Shown: positions 1 through 11,600 of the stretch, piece by piece
Layout of the letters: the number at the start of each line of letters is the position of its first letter
How positions within the stretch are numbered: position 1 is the first letter of the stretch
From: Babylonia areolata
Lineage: Eukaryota > Mollusca > Gastropoda > Neogastropoda > Buccinidae
NCBI RefSeq assembly: GCF_041734735.1
Contig: NC_134879.1
Location: 986,348-1,050,347, forward strand
Reading direction: 5' to 3'
DNA: 64,000 nt
The notes under the pieces: model-generated
The model's input: only the letters and a program-made list of their open reading frames with translations
Databases searched by the model: none
What the model was told of the DNA's origin: nothing
Translations under genes and position numbers: made by a program

Positions 1-186
1 GCACCAGCAGTCAGGGTTGGGACACTAGCAGTCAGGGTTGGGACACTAGCAGTCAGGGTTGGGACACTAGCAGTCAGGGTTGAGGCACTAGCAGTCAGGG
101 TTGGGACACTAGCAGTCAGGGTTGAGGCATTAGCAGTCAGGGTTGGGACACTAGCAGTCAGGGTTGGGACACTAGCAGTCAGCATT
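1..186. repeat. 21-bp minisatellite, about 9 copies
   Basis: Tandem copies of a 21-bp unit containing AGCAGTCAGGGTTG and GGGACACT, with a G/A variant in some units (ttgagg for ttggga). The array is cut by the left edge of the window, so its full length is unknown. No coding potential is seen. Confidence 0.95.
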
Positions 187-252
187 GCATGTTGACCTGG
201 AAGATCAGAAAAAACATTCAACTTGTACCTGCCAGGCATGGATACCACTATC

Positions 253-636
253 TTCTTCTTCTTCTTTGTTCGTGGGCTGCAACTCCCACGTTCACTCAAA
301 TGTACACGAGTGGGCTTTTACGTGCATGACCGTTTTTACCCCACCATGTAGGCAGCCATACTCCGTTTTCAGGGGTGTGCATGCTGGGTATGTTCTCGTT
401 TCCATAACCCACTGAACGCTGACATGGATTACAGGATCTTTAACGTGCGTATTTGATCTTCTGCATGCGTTTACACACGAAGGGGGTTCAGGCACTAAGC
501 AGGTCTCCACATATGTTGACCTGGGAGATTGTAAAAATCTCCACCCTTTACCCACCAGGCGCCGTCACCGTGATTCGAACCCGGGACCCTCAGATTGAAA
601 GTCCAACGCTTTAACCACTCGGCTATTGCACCCGTT
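253..636 (-). mobile_element. SINE-A, full-length tRNA-derived SINE with target duplication
   Basis: Read on the minus strand, the element starts with a tRNA-like head containing an A box (TAGCCGAGTGG) and a B box (GGGTTCGAATC). A conserved body follows, and it ends in a (GAA)n tail. The 12-bp direct repeats GATACCACTATC at 241-252 and 637-648 flank it exactly, which is direct evidence of retroposition. The head resembles a Ser/Leu-type tRNA (GCCGAGTGGTTAA), but it is part of the SINE and not a functional tRNA gene. Short open frames inside it are not genes. Confidence 0.92.
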
Positions 637-648
637 GATACCACTATC

Positions 649-1511
649 AAACCCAGGACCCTCGGACTGTTCAGCCCAACATTCAATCAAACCACTCAGG
701 TACCGTGCCTGTCTTTCAGGCAGCAACTCTCCAGTATCAACTGACTGAAAAGGGCTCTCAGATGGATTTGACAATTAGCAAGAATTACACGAGCAGAATC
801 TGCATGAAGGATTTACATTAGTTGTCTTTTTAGGTCTCACAGGAAGAATACATTTTTACCCCCACTTGACAAACTGTTCCTTTCATCGTCATTTTAGTCA
901 ATGATAGGTGACAACTCAATTCATGGGGAACAAACCAGAGGAGCAAATGAAGGCTGTGGACTGAGGTTGAAGAAAAATCACCCAAGCTCATAAGGTGAGG
1001 TAAGAACTTTATTATGGCATAATGACAACTCAATGTAGTAACAATAACATCTTTAATCAACCGGAATAATGGCAACCATAATTATGTATGCTATGGAACA
1101 TGGCAATGCAAATCAAGAAGGGGGAAAAAAAAAGTTTTAAGACTACCATCTACACAAACACACACACTTGAATCACTTTACTTTCCATAAAAAGCTATTG
1201 TCTGAAATGGAGAATTTTACACACACACACACACACTACCAGTAGTAATAAAAGCATGTCCGTACACACAATTTACTCAGGACATAAATGCATTTGCTCC
1301 ATCTGTAATGGTACCAAAGTTATACCGACACAAACACACACACACACACATTCAAGGTAATTTTACTGTCCATTAAAAACTACTGTTTGAAATGGAAATT
1401 TTCCCACAGACATGCACATTTATGCGTAAATGACTGAATGCCTTCATGACAACATTCAGTAAAAACATGTAATGCCTTTGTGGTCAGGTCTTCAGTGTAT
1501 GATGTAAGTAT
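649..1511. other. Intergenic, no gene seen
   Basis: AT-rich sequence with several short (AC)n runs at about 1155-1170, 1219-1237 and 1332-1351. The segment around 1180-1240 is loosely repeated near 1350-1400 (TCTGAAATGGA and TTTGAAATGGA with similar flanks). No recognisable protein or RNA gene. Confidence 0.6.
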
Positions 1512-2311
1512 GTGTGTACCTATCAAAGAGGATTTCTTCTACAGAATCTATCAGAGAGGATTTCTTCTACAGAATGTACCTATCAAAGAGGATTTCTTCT
1601 ACAGAATGTACCTATCAGAGAGGATTTCTTCTACAGAATGTACCTATCAAAGAGGATTTCATCTACAGAATGTATCTATCAGAGAGGATTTCATCTACAG
1701 AATGTATCTATCAGAGAGGATTTCATCTACAGAATGTACCTATCAGAGAGGATTTCTTCTACAGAATGTACCTATCAAAGAGGATTTCTTCTACAGAATG
1801 TACCTATCAGAGAGGATTTCTTCTACAGAATGTACCTATCAGTGAGGATTTCATCTACAGAATGTATCTATCAGAGAGGATTTCATCTACAGAATGTACC
1901 TATCAGAGAGGATTTCTTCTACAGAATGTACCTATCAAAGAGGATTTCTTCTACAGAATGTACCTATCAAAGAGGATTTCTTCTACAGAATGTACCTATC
2001 AGAGAGGATTTCTTCTACAGAATGTACCTATCAGAGAGGATTTCTTCTACAGAATGTACCTATCAGAGAGGATTTCTTCTACAGAATGTATCTATCAGAG
2101 AGGATTTCTTCTACAGAATGTATCTATCAAAGAGGATTTCTTCTACAGAATGTACCTATCAAAGAGGATTTCTTCTACAGAATGTATCTATCAGAGAGGA
2201 TTTCTTCTACAGAATGTATCTATCAGAGAGGATTTCTTCTACAGAATTTATCTATCAGAGAGGATTTCTTCTACAGAATGTATCTATCAGAGAGGATTTC
2301 TTCTACAGAAT
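1512..2311. repeat. 32-bp minisatellite derived from a SINE body, about 25 copies
   Basis: Tandem 32-bp units built around CTATCAGAGAGGATTTC and TTCTACAGAAT. The same words occur once in the body of the tRNA-SINE seen at 56941-57340 and 28332-28624, and the remaining SINE sequence (CCATGGGTTCTTTTTCAGTG and onward) follows directly at 2312-2510. The array is therefore an internal expansion of one SINE copy. Frames stay open through it only because the unit lacks stops. Each unit also contains an acceptor-like TTCTTCTACAG. Confidence 0.93.
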
Positions 2312-2515
2312 TCTGCCAAAAGACAACACGCACGCTGCCATGGGTTCTTTTTCAGTGTGCCAAGTGCATGCTGCACACGGGACGTTCGGTTATCATCTCA
2401 TTCAAATGACTAAGTAAATGCTCATTTTGATTTTCCAGTCAAACAAGGGAAAAAGAGTGTGACTGGAATTCAAACCCAGATTTGGTAGATAAGCATCTTA
2501 ACCATTCTTCCACCT
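2312..2515 (-). mobile_element. SINE-B remnant: body and tRNA-like head
   Basis: Continues the SINE that gave rise to the 32-bp array. It holds the CACACGGGAC body block and then, toward 2515, a degenerate tRNA-like head read on the minus strand (GAATGGTTAAGATGC, with the B-box region around GGTTTGAATTCC). It is diverged, so its age is greater than that of the SINE-A copies. Confidence 0.7.
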
Positions 2516-2530
2516 TCAGCAACCCCTCAG

Positions 2531-2993
2531 CACTGCTGGGTCTCCTCCGACGCCTGGCATCGCAGTGCCCTGTTTCCTATGGACTGTTGGCCCATCCACT
2601 GATAGAATACTGCTGGGTCTCCTCTGACGCCTGGCATTGCAGTGCCCTGTTTCCTATGGACTGTTGGCCCATCCACTGATAGAATACTGCTGGGTCTCCT
2701 CTGACGCCTGGCATCGCAGTGCCCTGTTTCCTATGGACTGCTGGCCCATCCACTGATAGAATACTGCTGGGTCTCCTCTGATGCCTGGCATCGCAGTGCC
2801 CTGTTTCCTATGGACTGTTGGCCCATCCACTGATAGAATACTGCTGGGTCTCCTCTGACGCCTGGCATGACAGTGCCCTGTTTCCTATGGACTGTTGGCC
2901 CATCCACTGATAGAATACTGCTGGGTCTCCTCTGACGCCTGGCATTGCAGTGCCCTGTTTCCTATGGACTGTTGGCCCATCCACTGATAGAAT
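2531..2993. repeat. 77-bp minisatellite, about 6 copies
   Basis: Near-identical 77-bp units (for example 2608-2684, 2685-2761, 2762-2838) containing CTGGGTCTCCTCTGACGCC and GGACTGTTGGCCCATCC. Differences are single C/T changes. Open frames on both strands here are repeat artefacts. Confidence 0.95.
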
Positions 2994-4196
2994 GTGCCTG
3001 GGTTTGTATTGTATGTCGTCATCTCTGGGACAACAGGGGAAAAGTGGAAGGAAAAATAATACCATAGTGCAGAGAGTTCCCATGAAGCTGGGCAGTGAAA
3101 ATATCTTGGAAGATTTGGGGTCAATAAAATGCATCTGGTGTGATGGGTTAGGACAGGTACAAAAACACAATTGTTCATTAAAAAAAAAAAGAAAAAAAAA
3201 GACATACCCCACCACCCCAAAAAATCAACAACAGCAAAACACATTTTCATAAACATTCTATAACCTGCATAAACTGGTAAAATGTGTATGCATGGAGATG
3301 AAGGTTTCATTCAGTAGCTGTCCTTTCCATCATTTGCAGGAGAAATCAAGTTCATCAGCCGTTTATCTTTTTCTCAGCAGACTTAACAATGTATGCTTTG
3401 TTATTCCTGGATGGATGGATGGATAAAGAAAAGGCACAAGCCGATGCAAGAAGTTCAGAACCTGTTGCTATTTAGAATTACAAAAAAAAAAGGTCATGAC
3501 ACCAAGGAGACAATTTCTCCACACACACATCACACTGACACAGTAACAATGACCAAACAGTAGAATGCCCATTGCTGATTATCACAGTTTCAGACATATT
3601 TGACAAAAGTTGAAATGACCATATCGAAGAATAACCACCATAAATCATCATAAACAGAAGTGGAATTTTGAACTCTGTTGAAAATGAGGAGGTTGTTTTG
3701 GCAATGACACTGATCGACAAAAGTATAACTGTGAAATCAATGACAGCATTTTTTATGCTTGTAACGATTTCTTCACATCGTCTCCAGTTCTTCTGGTCAC
3801 ACCTTCTGACACAGTCCCCCTGACACCAAGCGATTAACAGCTGAAAACTGACAAATGAAAAAAAAACAACATCACTTCTCAAAACTCACAGATTTCCAAA
3901 TAACCATGGAAATAACATGGATCAAAACCAGCACAAATGTTCTCACAGATTATTCAGGTACCTAGAATACTCTTATGACCTTGACCCCTACTCAGGTTTT
4001 CCGCAAGGGTTCTCACAGGGTTCCTGCACAACTATGACCTAGGTCAAGGTTACAGCAAAAGTGCACTCAGGTTCTTGAATAACATTGGCCCAAAATGAAT
4101 ATCACACAGGAGACAATTTGCCCTCATCGGATAACTGATCTGAAAGGTATCTTTAACAGTTCTTTTTTTTTTCTTCTTTTTTACTCATGTTGTTTT
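2994..4196. other. Intergenic, no supported gene
   Basis: Contains an A-rich tract near 3180-3200 and a GGAT tetranucleotide run at about 3410-3424. A 134-codon minus-strand open frame at 3478-3882 has no recognisable domain and no splice context I can support. Some direct-repeat wording (CTCAGGTT, TTCTCACAG) recurs at 3955-4075. Confidence 0.5.
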
Positions 4197-4432
4197 TTAA
4201 CTCACTCAGTCCTCACGGCCAGTCCTCTCTTCTCCTCTACACAGACCCCTCGGATGTCCAGTGGGTGTCTGAATGACCCAACCTTTAGCTTCCGTCGTCA
4301 GAACTGTGGTATTCTTTGTCAACATTCACCTCTTCAGTATGAGAGCCTTCCGCTTGCAATATTTTCATGATGGTAATTGGGGTGAAACGCTGTTAACGTC
4401 GTCTCTTTCGCCGTTCGTATGGAGAGAGTTAA
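4197..4432 (-). mobile_element. TTAA-flanked MITE (family M1), copy 1
   Basis: A 228-bp non-coding element bounded by TTAA at 4197-4200 and 4429-4432. The ends are imperfect inverted repeats (CTCACTCAGT against CTCTCTCCAT, then TACG in the better copies). The same element occurs at 45332-45563 and 53146-53377. A TTAA target and short terminal repeats point to a piggyBac-type mobiliser. There is no transposase in the window for it. Confidence 0.85.
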
Positions 4433-4808
4433 GGATAGAAGGCCAAATCACTTGTTCATCAGCAGCACTGAAAAGTTTTTTCCTTTTCTTTTTCAACTAA
4501 AATTAACATGTACCAGTCCTGCATAGCTGTATTCAGTATGAACTGCTTTGTCTCCATTATTCTGATCGTTATTTTGTAAAGAACACATGATAATAGAATT
4601 AGACAACCATCAGTTACAGGAATGACAAGGCTAAACAGCTTTGAATGACCATGTTTGTTAAAAGCTCAGGTTTACACACTCTGTATCCAATACACTCAAG
4701 ATCAACCACACCATCACGATCAGCCAATCAGTATACCCCATGCACTGAATCTGGGCTATGACTTCAGCACCAATTTTTGTATTGAAGAAAACAACAACAA
4801 CAAAAAGA

Positions 4809-4861
<53 letters not shown>

Positions 4862-5165
4862 AAGAGAGAGAGAACGAACGAACGAACGAACAATTTTTTT
4901 TTTTTTTTTTTTACGAGGGTAAAGGAGTAGGCACAAAGTACTTGTTTATATCCAGCCCTCTGGACAAGAATAATAATTGGAAAAAAAAAAAAAAAAAAAA
5001 AAAAGGAAAAAGAAAAAAACAAGAAGAAGCAAGAGTCAATTCACGCCAACGTCAAAATTACACAGGCATGTGCAAACATAAACATAGAACTTATGTACAA
5101 TACAATATCGTGATAGATGAATAACAACGAGGACAATAGGGTATGGGGCTTAGGGGGTAGGGTAC
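4433..5165. repeat. Simple-sequence-rich intergenic segment
   Basis: Contains (GA)n at 4811-4872, a GAAC run at 4872-4890, poly-T at 4893-4911 and a 24-base poly-A at 4981-5004. The open frames on both strands are simple-repeat artefacts. No gene is seen. Confidence 0.7.
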
Positions 5166-5167
5166 AG

Positions 5168-5615
5168 AGAGAGAGAGAGAGCAATAGAGATACCTATATC
5201 AATACAGATCTATATTATCGAGAGAGACAGACAGAGAAATTTAGATAGATGGCTAGACTTTGAAAAGACAGAAACATGACCAATAGAGATATCTATATCA
5301 ACAGATATATATATATATATCGAGAGAGACAGACTGAGAGAAATGCAGATAGATGGCTAGACTTGGAAAAGACATAAACATGACCAACAGAGATATCTAT
5401 ATCAACAGATATAGATATAGATATATATATATATATATATATATATCGAGAGAGACAGACTGAGAGAAATTTAGATAGATGGCTAGACTTGGAAAAGACA
5501 GAAACATGACCAATAGAGATATCTATATCAACAGATATATATATATATATCGAGAGAGACAGACTGAGAGAAATGTAGATACATGGCTAGACTTGGAAAA
5601 GACAGAAACATATCT
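5168..5615. repeat. AT/GA-rich tandem repeat, unit about 110-130 bp, 4 copies
   Basis: Four units each hold AGAGATATCTATATCAACAG, a variable (TA)n run, CGAGAGAGACAGACTGAGAG and GATGGCTAGACTT. Length differences come mainly from the internal (TA)n tract. The first unit is the most diverged. Confidence 0.85.
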
Positions 5616-6204
5616 ATGCTAGTTTAATGCCTGTACAAATGATGCTAAAACTAATCGCTGATATCCAATGATGTATCATCTGTGCTCGTTTAATGCCTGT
5701 ACAAATGATGCTAAAAATAAGTCATACATCTATGATCTAAATTTCTCTGCTTTTCAATTTTCTTTTGCATTTTTTTTTTCATAATCAATCTATTGATTTG
5801 GGTTTTTTTCTTTTTACAATACAAATTTTAAGGATTTCCAACACAATTTTTTTTTTTTTTTTAAATATAAATTGATAGCTCCAACAAACAACAAGGACAC
5901 ATCAGACCCTAAATCAGTAAATGAAAATAGTTAAGAATTTGTATTGAATGAAAAGACACAATCAAATTTCAAATAAACGTGAGTCTCATTAATCTGTTAC
6001 ATCTGACAAACAACAATCAAACTGTCAAAACCAATTATCATGCAAACGAAATTTAACGGGAAACTTAGTCAAATATCATGCAAGCCAAATTCAATAGGAA
6101 AACATTAAATTAAGAAAAAGAAAAAAAAAAAAAAAAAAGAAAACCACCCTGATATTAATATATAAATTCCATCTTAATCATCACTCCTCTTAAGCCAACA
6201 AAAC
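5616..6204. other. AT-rich spacer, no gene seen
   Basis: Very AT-rich with several poly-A and poly-T runs. GTTTAATGCCTGTACAAATG occurs twice (about 5620 and 5687), a short local duplication. A run of A near 6118-6140 precedes the next array. Confidence 0.6.
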
Positions 6205-7230
6205 AGATGGGCGATTTGTAGTGTTTATACATGGTACCTGTCAGCTAAGAGATTTGTAGTGTTTATACATGGTACCTGTCAGCTAAGAGATTTGTAGTGT
6301 TTATACATGGTACCCGTCAGCTAAGAGATTTGTAGTGTTTATACATGGTACCTGTCAGCTAAGAGATTTGTAGTGTTTATACATGGTACCTGTCAGCTAA
6401 GAGATTTGTAGTGTTTATACATGGTACCCGTCAGCTATGAGATTTGTAGTGTTTATACATGGTACCTGTCAGCTATGAGATTTGTAGTGTTTATACATGG
6501 TACCAGTCAGCTAAGAGATATACATGGTACCCGTCAGCTATGAGATTTGTAGTGTTTATACATGGTACCTGTCAGCTATGATATACATGGTACCCGTCAG
6601 CTATGAGATTTGCAGTGTTTATACATGGTACCTGTCAGCTATGATATACATGGTACCCGTCAGCTATGAGATTTGCAGTGTTTATACATGGTACCTGTCA
6701 GCTATGATATACATGGTACCTGTCAGCTAAGAGATTTGTAGTGTTTATACATGACATGGTACCTGTCAGCTAAGAGATTTGTAGTGTTTACACATGGTAC
6801 CTGTCAGCTAAGAGATTTGTAGTGTTTATACATGGTACCTGTCAGCTAAGAGATTTGTAGTGTTTATACATGGTACCCGTCAGCTAAGAGATTTGTAGTG
6901 TTTATACATGGTACCTGTCAGCTAAGAGATTTGTAGTGTTTATACATGGTACCTGTCAGCTAAGAGATTTGTAGTGTTTATACATGGTACCTGTCAGCTA
7001 AGAGATTTGTAGTGTTTATACATGGTACCCGTCAGCTAAGAGATTTGTAGTGTTTATACATGGTACCTGTCAGCTAAGAGATTTGTAGTGTTTATACATG
7101 GTACCTGTCAGCTAAGAGATTTGTAGTGTTTATACATGGTACCCGTCAGCTATGAGATTTGTAGTGTTTATACACGGTACCCGTCAGCTATGAGATTTGT
7201 AGTGTTTACACATGGTACCCATCAGCTATT
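6205..7230. repeat. 38-bp minisatellite, about 26 copies, with a 62-bp higher-order variant
   Basis: The base unit contains GAGATTTGTAGTGTTTATAC and ATGGTACCTGTCAGCTAA. Between about 6518 and 6725 a short unit (TATACATGGTACC..GTCAGCTATGA) alternates with the full unit to make a 62-bp higher-order repeat, present three times. This shows secondary amplification inside the array. Confidence 0.95.
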
Positions 7231-7485
7231 AGGAATCCCAGTACAGATGACATACATAGTCAGTTCATAAAATGAATTAGGAATTACGTTAAGACAGATG
7301 TCAGGAATAAAAACAGGAAACAGACTGGTTCCCTGGCTGAAGTATTGTTTGCACTGCCATCCTCATGATATCAGTTAAACACAACAAGATTCAGAAAGCA
7401 GTTAAACCCATGATTCAGAAAGCAGTTAAACCCAACAAGATTCAGAAAGCACACAGTGTAATATTGAAGCAATAGTGAACCGTTT
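7231..7485. other. Spacer downstream of gene 1
   Basis: Unique sequence with a small local duplication of GATTCAGAAAGCAGTTAAAC near 7389-7450. No gene or clear polyadenylation signal was recognised. The 3' end of the gene-1 transcript could lie here or inside the neighbouring array. Confidence 0.4.
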
Positions 7486-8699
7486 ACTAGAATTTCTATG
7501 TCAGTGCCACGTCAGTGTCAGAAAACACAGCTGTCTCTTAACCACAACTAATGATTTCTAGGTCAGTGTCACTGTCAGTGTCACGACAACACAGCTGTCT
7601 CTTATCACTAATATTAGTCTCAACCACAAGTTAACAAATGATTTCTAGGTCAGTGTCAGACAACACAGCTGTCTCTTAACCACAAATTAACTAATGATTT
7701 CCAGGTCATCATCATTGTTTGACAACACAGCCATCCTCTTGCCATTAATTAGCTAATGATTTCCAGGTCACTGTCATTATCAGACAACACTGCTAACTCC
7801 TAACCATTAACAATGATTTTGAGGTCACTGTCATTGTCAAGGCAAAAACCATTAATGATTTCCAGATCACTGTCACTGTCGCTATGTCAGACAACACAGC
7901 TGTGTCCTAAACATTAACTAATGATTTCCAGGTCATTGTCATTATCAGTAAACACAGCCATCTTCTAATCTTCTAGCCATTAACTAATGATTTCCATTCA
8001 CTGTCATTGTCAGTAAACACAGCCATCTTCTAATCTTCTAGCCATTAACTAATGATTTCCAGGTCATTGTCATTGTCAGTAAACAAAGTCATGTTCTAGC
8101 CATTTACTAATGATTTCCAGGTCATTGTCATTATCAGTAAACACAGACATCTTCTAATCTTCTAGCCATTAACTAATGATTTCCAGGTCATTGTCATTAT
8201 CAGTAAACACAGCCATCTTCTAGCCATTAACTAATAATTTCCAGGTCATTGTCATTATCAGACAACACAGCCATCTTCTAGCCATTAACTAATGATTTCC
8301 AGGTCACTGTCATTATCAGACAACACAGCCATCTTTGAACCATTAACTAATGATTTCCAGGTCATTGTCATTATCAGTAAACACAGCCATCTTCTAGCCA
8401 TTAACTAATGATTTCCAGGTCACTGTCATTATCAGTAAACACAGCCATCTTCTGGCCATTAACTAATGATTTCCAGGTCACTGTCATTATCAGACAACAC
8501 AGCCATCTTCTAGCCATTAACTAATAATTTCCAGGTCATTGTCATTATCAGACAACACAGCCATCTTTGAATCATTAACTAATGATTTCCAGGTCATTGT
8601 CATTATCAGACAACACAGCCATCTTCTCAGTAATTATCAACTAATAAATTCCAGCTCACTATCATTGTCAGAGAACACAGCCATCCTCAAACCATTAAA
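7486..8699 (-). repeat. About 20-copy, mostly 58-bp array copied from the last codons of gene 1
   Basis: Each unit on the minus strand matches the terminal coding sequence of the gene ending at 8700: codons for VLSDNDSDLEIIS followed by a stop. Units read V-L-S-D-N-D-[NS]-D-L-E-I-I-S-stop with few changes, and many have ATGGCT just before (MAVLSDND). The copy nearest the gene (8643-8705) is the most gene-like and the far end (7486-7850) the most decayed. Units of 58 bp are not a multiple of 3, so the array is not one reading frame. It is probably 3' UTR or just downstream. Confidence 0.93.
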
Positions 8700-11600
8700 C
8701 TAACTAATGATTTCCAGGTCACTATCATTGTCAGACAACACAGTCTCTGTTCGTGCCTTTTTTGGCCCAGCTTCATCTTCGGTCAAGTCAATGCTTATAT
8801 AACCATCAGTATTTCTTTTGGCAGGGGCAGATGGTTTTGGGTGATGGACAAGACGAAAGTGACCATGGACTGGACAGGGGGGCTTGTTGGGAGCTGGAAC
8901 TAAAACACCAGTGATCTTGGGACTGGGTGACCTCTGGCTGCTCTTCCCTGGGGTCGTTCCTGTTATCTCTAAGTCAGAGCCATCATCATCTGAATCAGAC
9001 AGCAACACCACATTGTTTTTCTGGGACTGCAGGGGTTCAGAGGCCAGCCAGATCTTGCCACGTGAAATGGCTAAGGGACTTTCCCCTTCCGAGGTGGGCA
9101 CTCCCCCTGGTGATGCTGTTGCCTGAGCACTGGATCGGCTTTGCTGACCAGACACAGGCACCGCTGACTGCACTGACGTTGGGGGTTGGGACCTGACAGA
9201 CTGGACAGTTGTGGCCCTTGGAGGGACCAATGCCACCCGGCTTGCCACAGATGTTGTTGCTGGTCTGATCTGCGCTGTGGCCCTGGCTGCAGCTCGCTGA
9301 GTTGGTAGTGATGAGCTCTGACGAATGTTGGGGAGAGGTGAGGGCTGACCTGGGGTACGTATGGACTGACTCCCTGTGGGCTGGCTGTGCAGTCCTGCAG
9401 CCTGCAGCCTGCTGACAGAAGCTTGACTTCTCTGAACCTGGGACTGCTGATAGTTGGCTGGAGAACTCGACTCAAGCGCAGTCCTTAACCGACTGCTGGT
9501 CACAGGAGTGGAAACAGGAGAGTGACTGTAGAGGGCGACAGGCACTGGTGTCCCCTTATCTGCTCCTCTCTTCCTTCTGTCCTGCACCACATGTGATGCT
9601 GCGTTCTGTGATGTGGCAAACACACTCGCTGTCTGTTTATTAGGCTGTGACACAGGATGAGAAGGTTCAAACTGCCAGCTGGCTGGATGAGATGGCCGAG
9701 GTCTTGTCCCTGTCAAAGAAGGCTGAACGGAAGATGGAGAACCAACAGACGGAGCAGAAGTCTGACGGACAGGACGCCCATCTCTGGCTGTTAAAGGAGG
9801 TGGATATGAATCCACCGTGGTTTGCATCAACTGAATCCCTCGACTGTGAGCAACTGGCTTTGCTGGGAAAGCTGGGATGGTGGCCACTGGCTGGCTGCCC
9901 AATGACTGCTGACCCACAGAACTGTGCAGTGAGGCAGCTGAGGATACAGCATGTCCCTGAGAAGACCCAAGGTAACGGTGATGGTCACTGTTGCTGACTG
10001 AAGAAGGCTGGGTGCTAGGGGCCATCACAGATGATGTCTGTGGACTTGCAAATCTGACGCTACTGCTGGCCTGGATGGCGGGCCCAGGAACTGGGAAGGA
10101 CTGGGGCACATCTGATGCCTGCGGCCAGGCTGGTGGAGAAGACAAAGTTGGCATCACAGACTGCTGAGGTGGACTGGAGCCACACTGACTTTGTGCACGC
10201 TGGTTTGGGAACTGAGTTTGTTCAGACTGGTTTGGAAACTGAGTTTGTGCAGACTGGTTTGGGAACTGAGTTTGTGCAGACTGGTTTGGGTTGGAGCCAC
10301 CAGACTGCTGGGGAGTGCTGGAGAGGCAGTGAGACAAAGGAACAATTTGAAGGAAAGGCATGCCGTTTTGAGGAATAACAGGGATGAACTGTGCTGGAGC
10401 GTTGGCTGAAGCAGCTGGCTGTGGCTGACCAGCCATCACGGTGACACTGAAGGGCGGAGTGGCCGGCATGCTGACAGCGCTGCTCTGAGGCAGGGGCGCC
10501 GACCCTGAAGGATGCACAGCCAGCACCCCCACGAATGACTGTGTGTTGGGAATGGTGAAGAAGTATGGCTGATCCACACCAGGGGCTCTGGCACTGTACA
10601 GAGGGGGCATAGCCACAGCAGTAGCAGTGGACGAAGCAGGTGGAACAACACCATGTTGCAAAGGGGGAACACAATGCCTTCGGTCAGACACAGCAACTGG
10701 AGAGCTGGAATAAGAATTAACAACTGATGGAGACCTAGGGCTATCTTGAGGACTGACAGGTCTGTTCATGTGTGGCCGGACACCTGCAGGTCTTACTGGG
10801 TAACGTGGCTGAAGAGATGACCTGAGAGCACCACGAACATCAGGCGCACCAAGAGGCCGAACAACAGTGAATGGCACTGAGGGGGGTGCCAGAGCAGACC
10901 TGGCAGGAGACTGGATGCCAGGGTTGGGTTTGGGAACTTGGAACTGGGCAAACGCTGGGGGAATGGGTTGGTGCATGGCCACCACATCATCTGGGACGGT
11001 CACCACTGCCACAGCATCATCTGGAACAGTCGGCATTCCAGCACTATCCCCTGGACACATTCCCAAGGTCTCTGAGTTTTGTGTTGCAGTTCCTGCGACA
11101 GGATGGGTTTTTTCAGGTGTCTGTGAGTGTGCGGGATCCAGCATCTGTTGATTTGCAGCAGTCTTCTGGGCTCTGGAAGGACAACCTTGTCGCAAGATGC
11201 TTGGTCTTACACCAGTTTTTGCTTTTCCCACTGCAGATAAATTATCCTGAACATTGCTGAAGGGATCTGGAGTAGCTTCTGCAGGAACTGAATGGATGTT
11301 CACAGCACTGTTACCTGTTGCTGGCCTGGGATTAATTACTGATGAAGTTGGGAGATTATTACAGGAAGGATTTTGTGTTGGCAATGAGATGATCTCTATA
11401 TATGTCTCACTGGTTGTCTGTGGCACAGACCGCTCTTTTGCTGGTTCCTGCTCCCTGCTGACAGACTTCTGCGTGCCCTGGCCTGTCCCTGTCTGTCCGG
11501 AGGAGCTGCTGGCTTCACCTACATCATCAGCATCTTCCTGTTCTGAATCTGATATCTGGAACACTTCCTTGGGCTCCACTGCTGGAGGAGGCGTCACTGA

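Noticed and set aside
561-636. Possible tRNA gene (minus strand)
   Set aside because: A and B boxes belong to the SINE-A head, which is followed by the SINE body; the acceptor stem does not pair well.
1480-2417. Three overlapping 300-codon repeat ORFs
   Set aside because: All three plus-strand frames of the 32-bp SINE-derived array are open, so none is informative.
3478-3882. 134-codon minus-strand frame with hydrophobic stretches
   Set aside because: AT-rich, ends in poly-Phe from a homopolymer, no domain, no splice signals in phase.
1-7230. CRISPR-like arrays
   Set aside because: Units are contiguous tandem repeats without unique spacers, in a eukaryotic genome.
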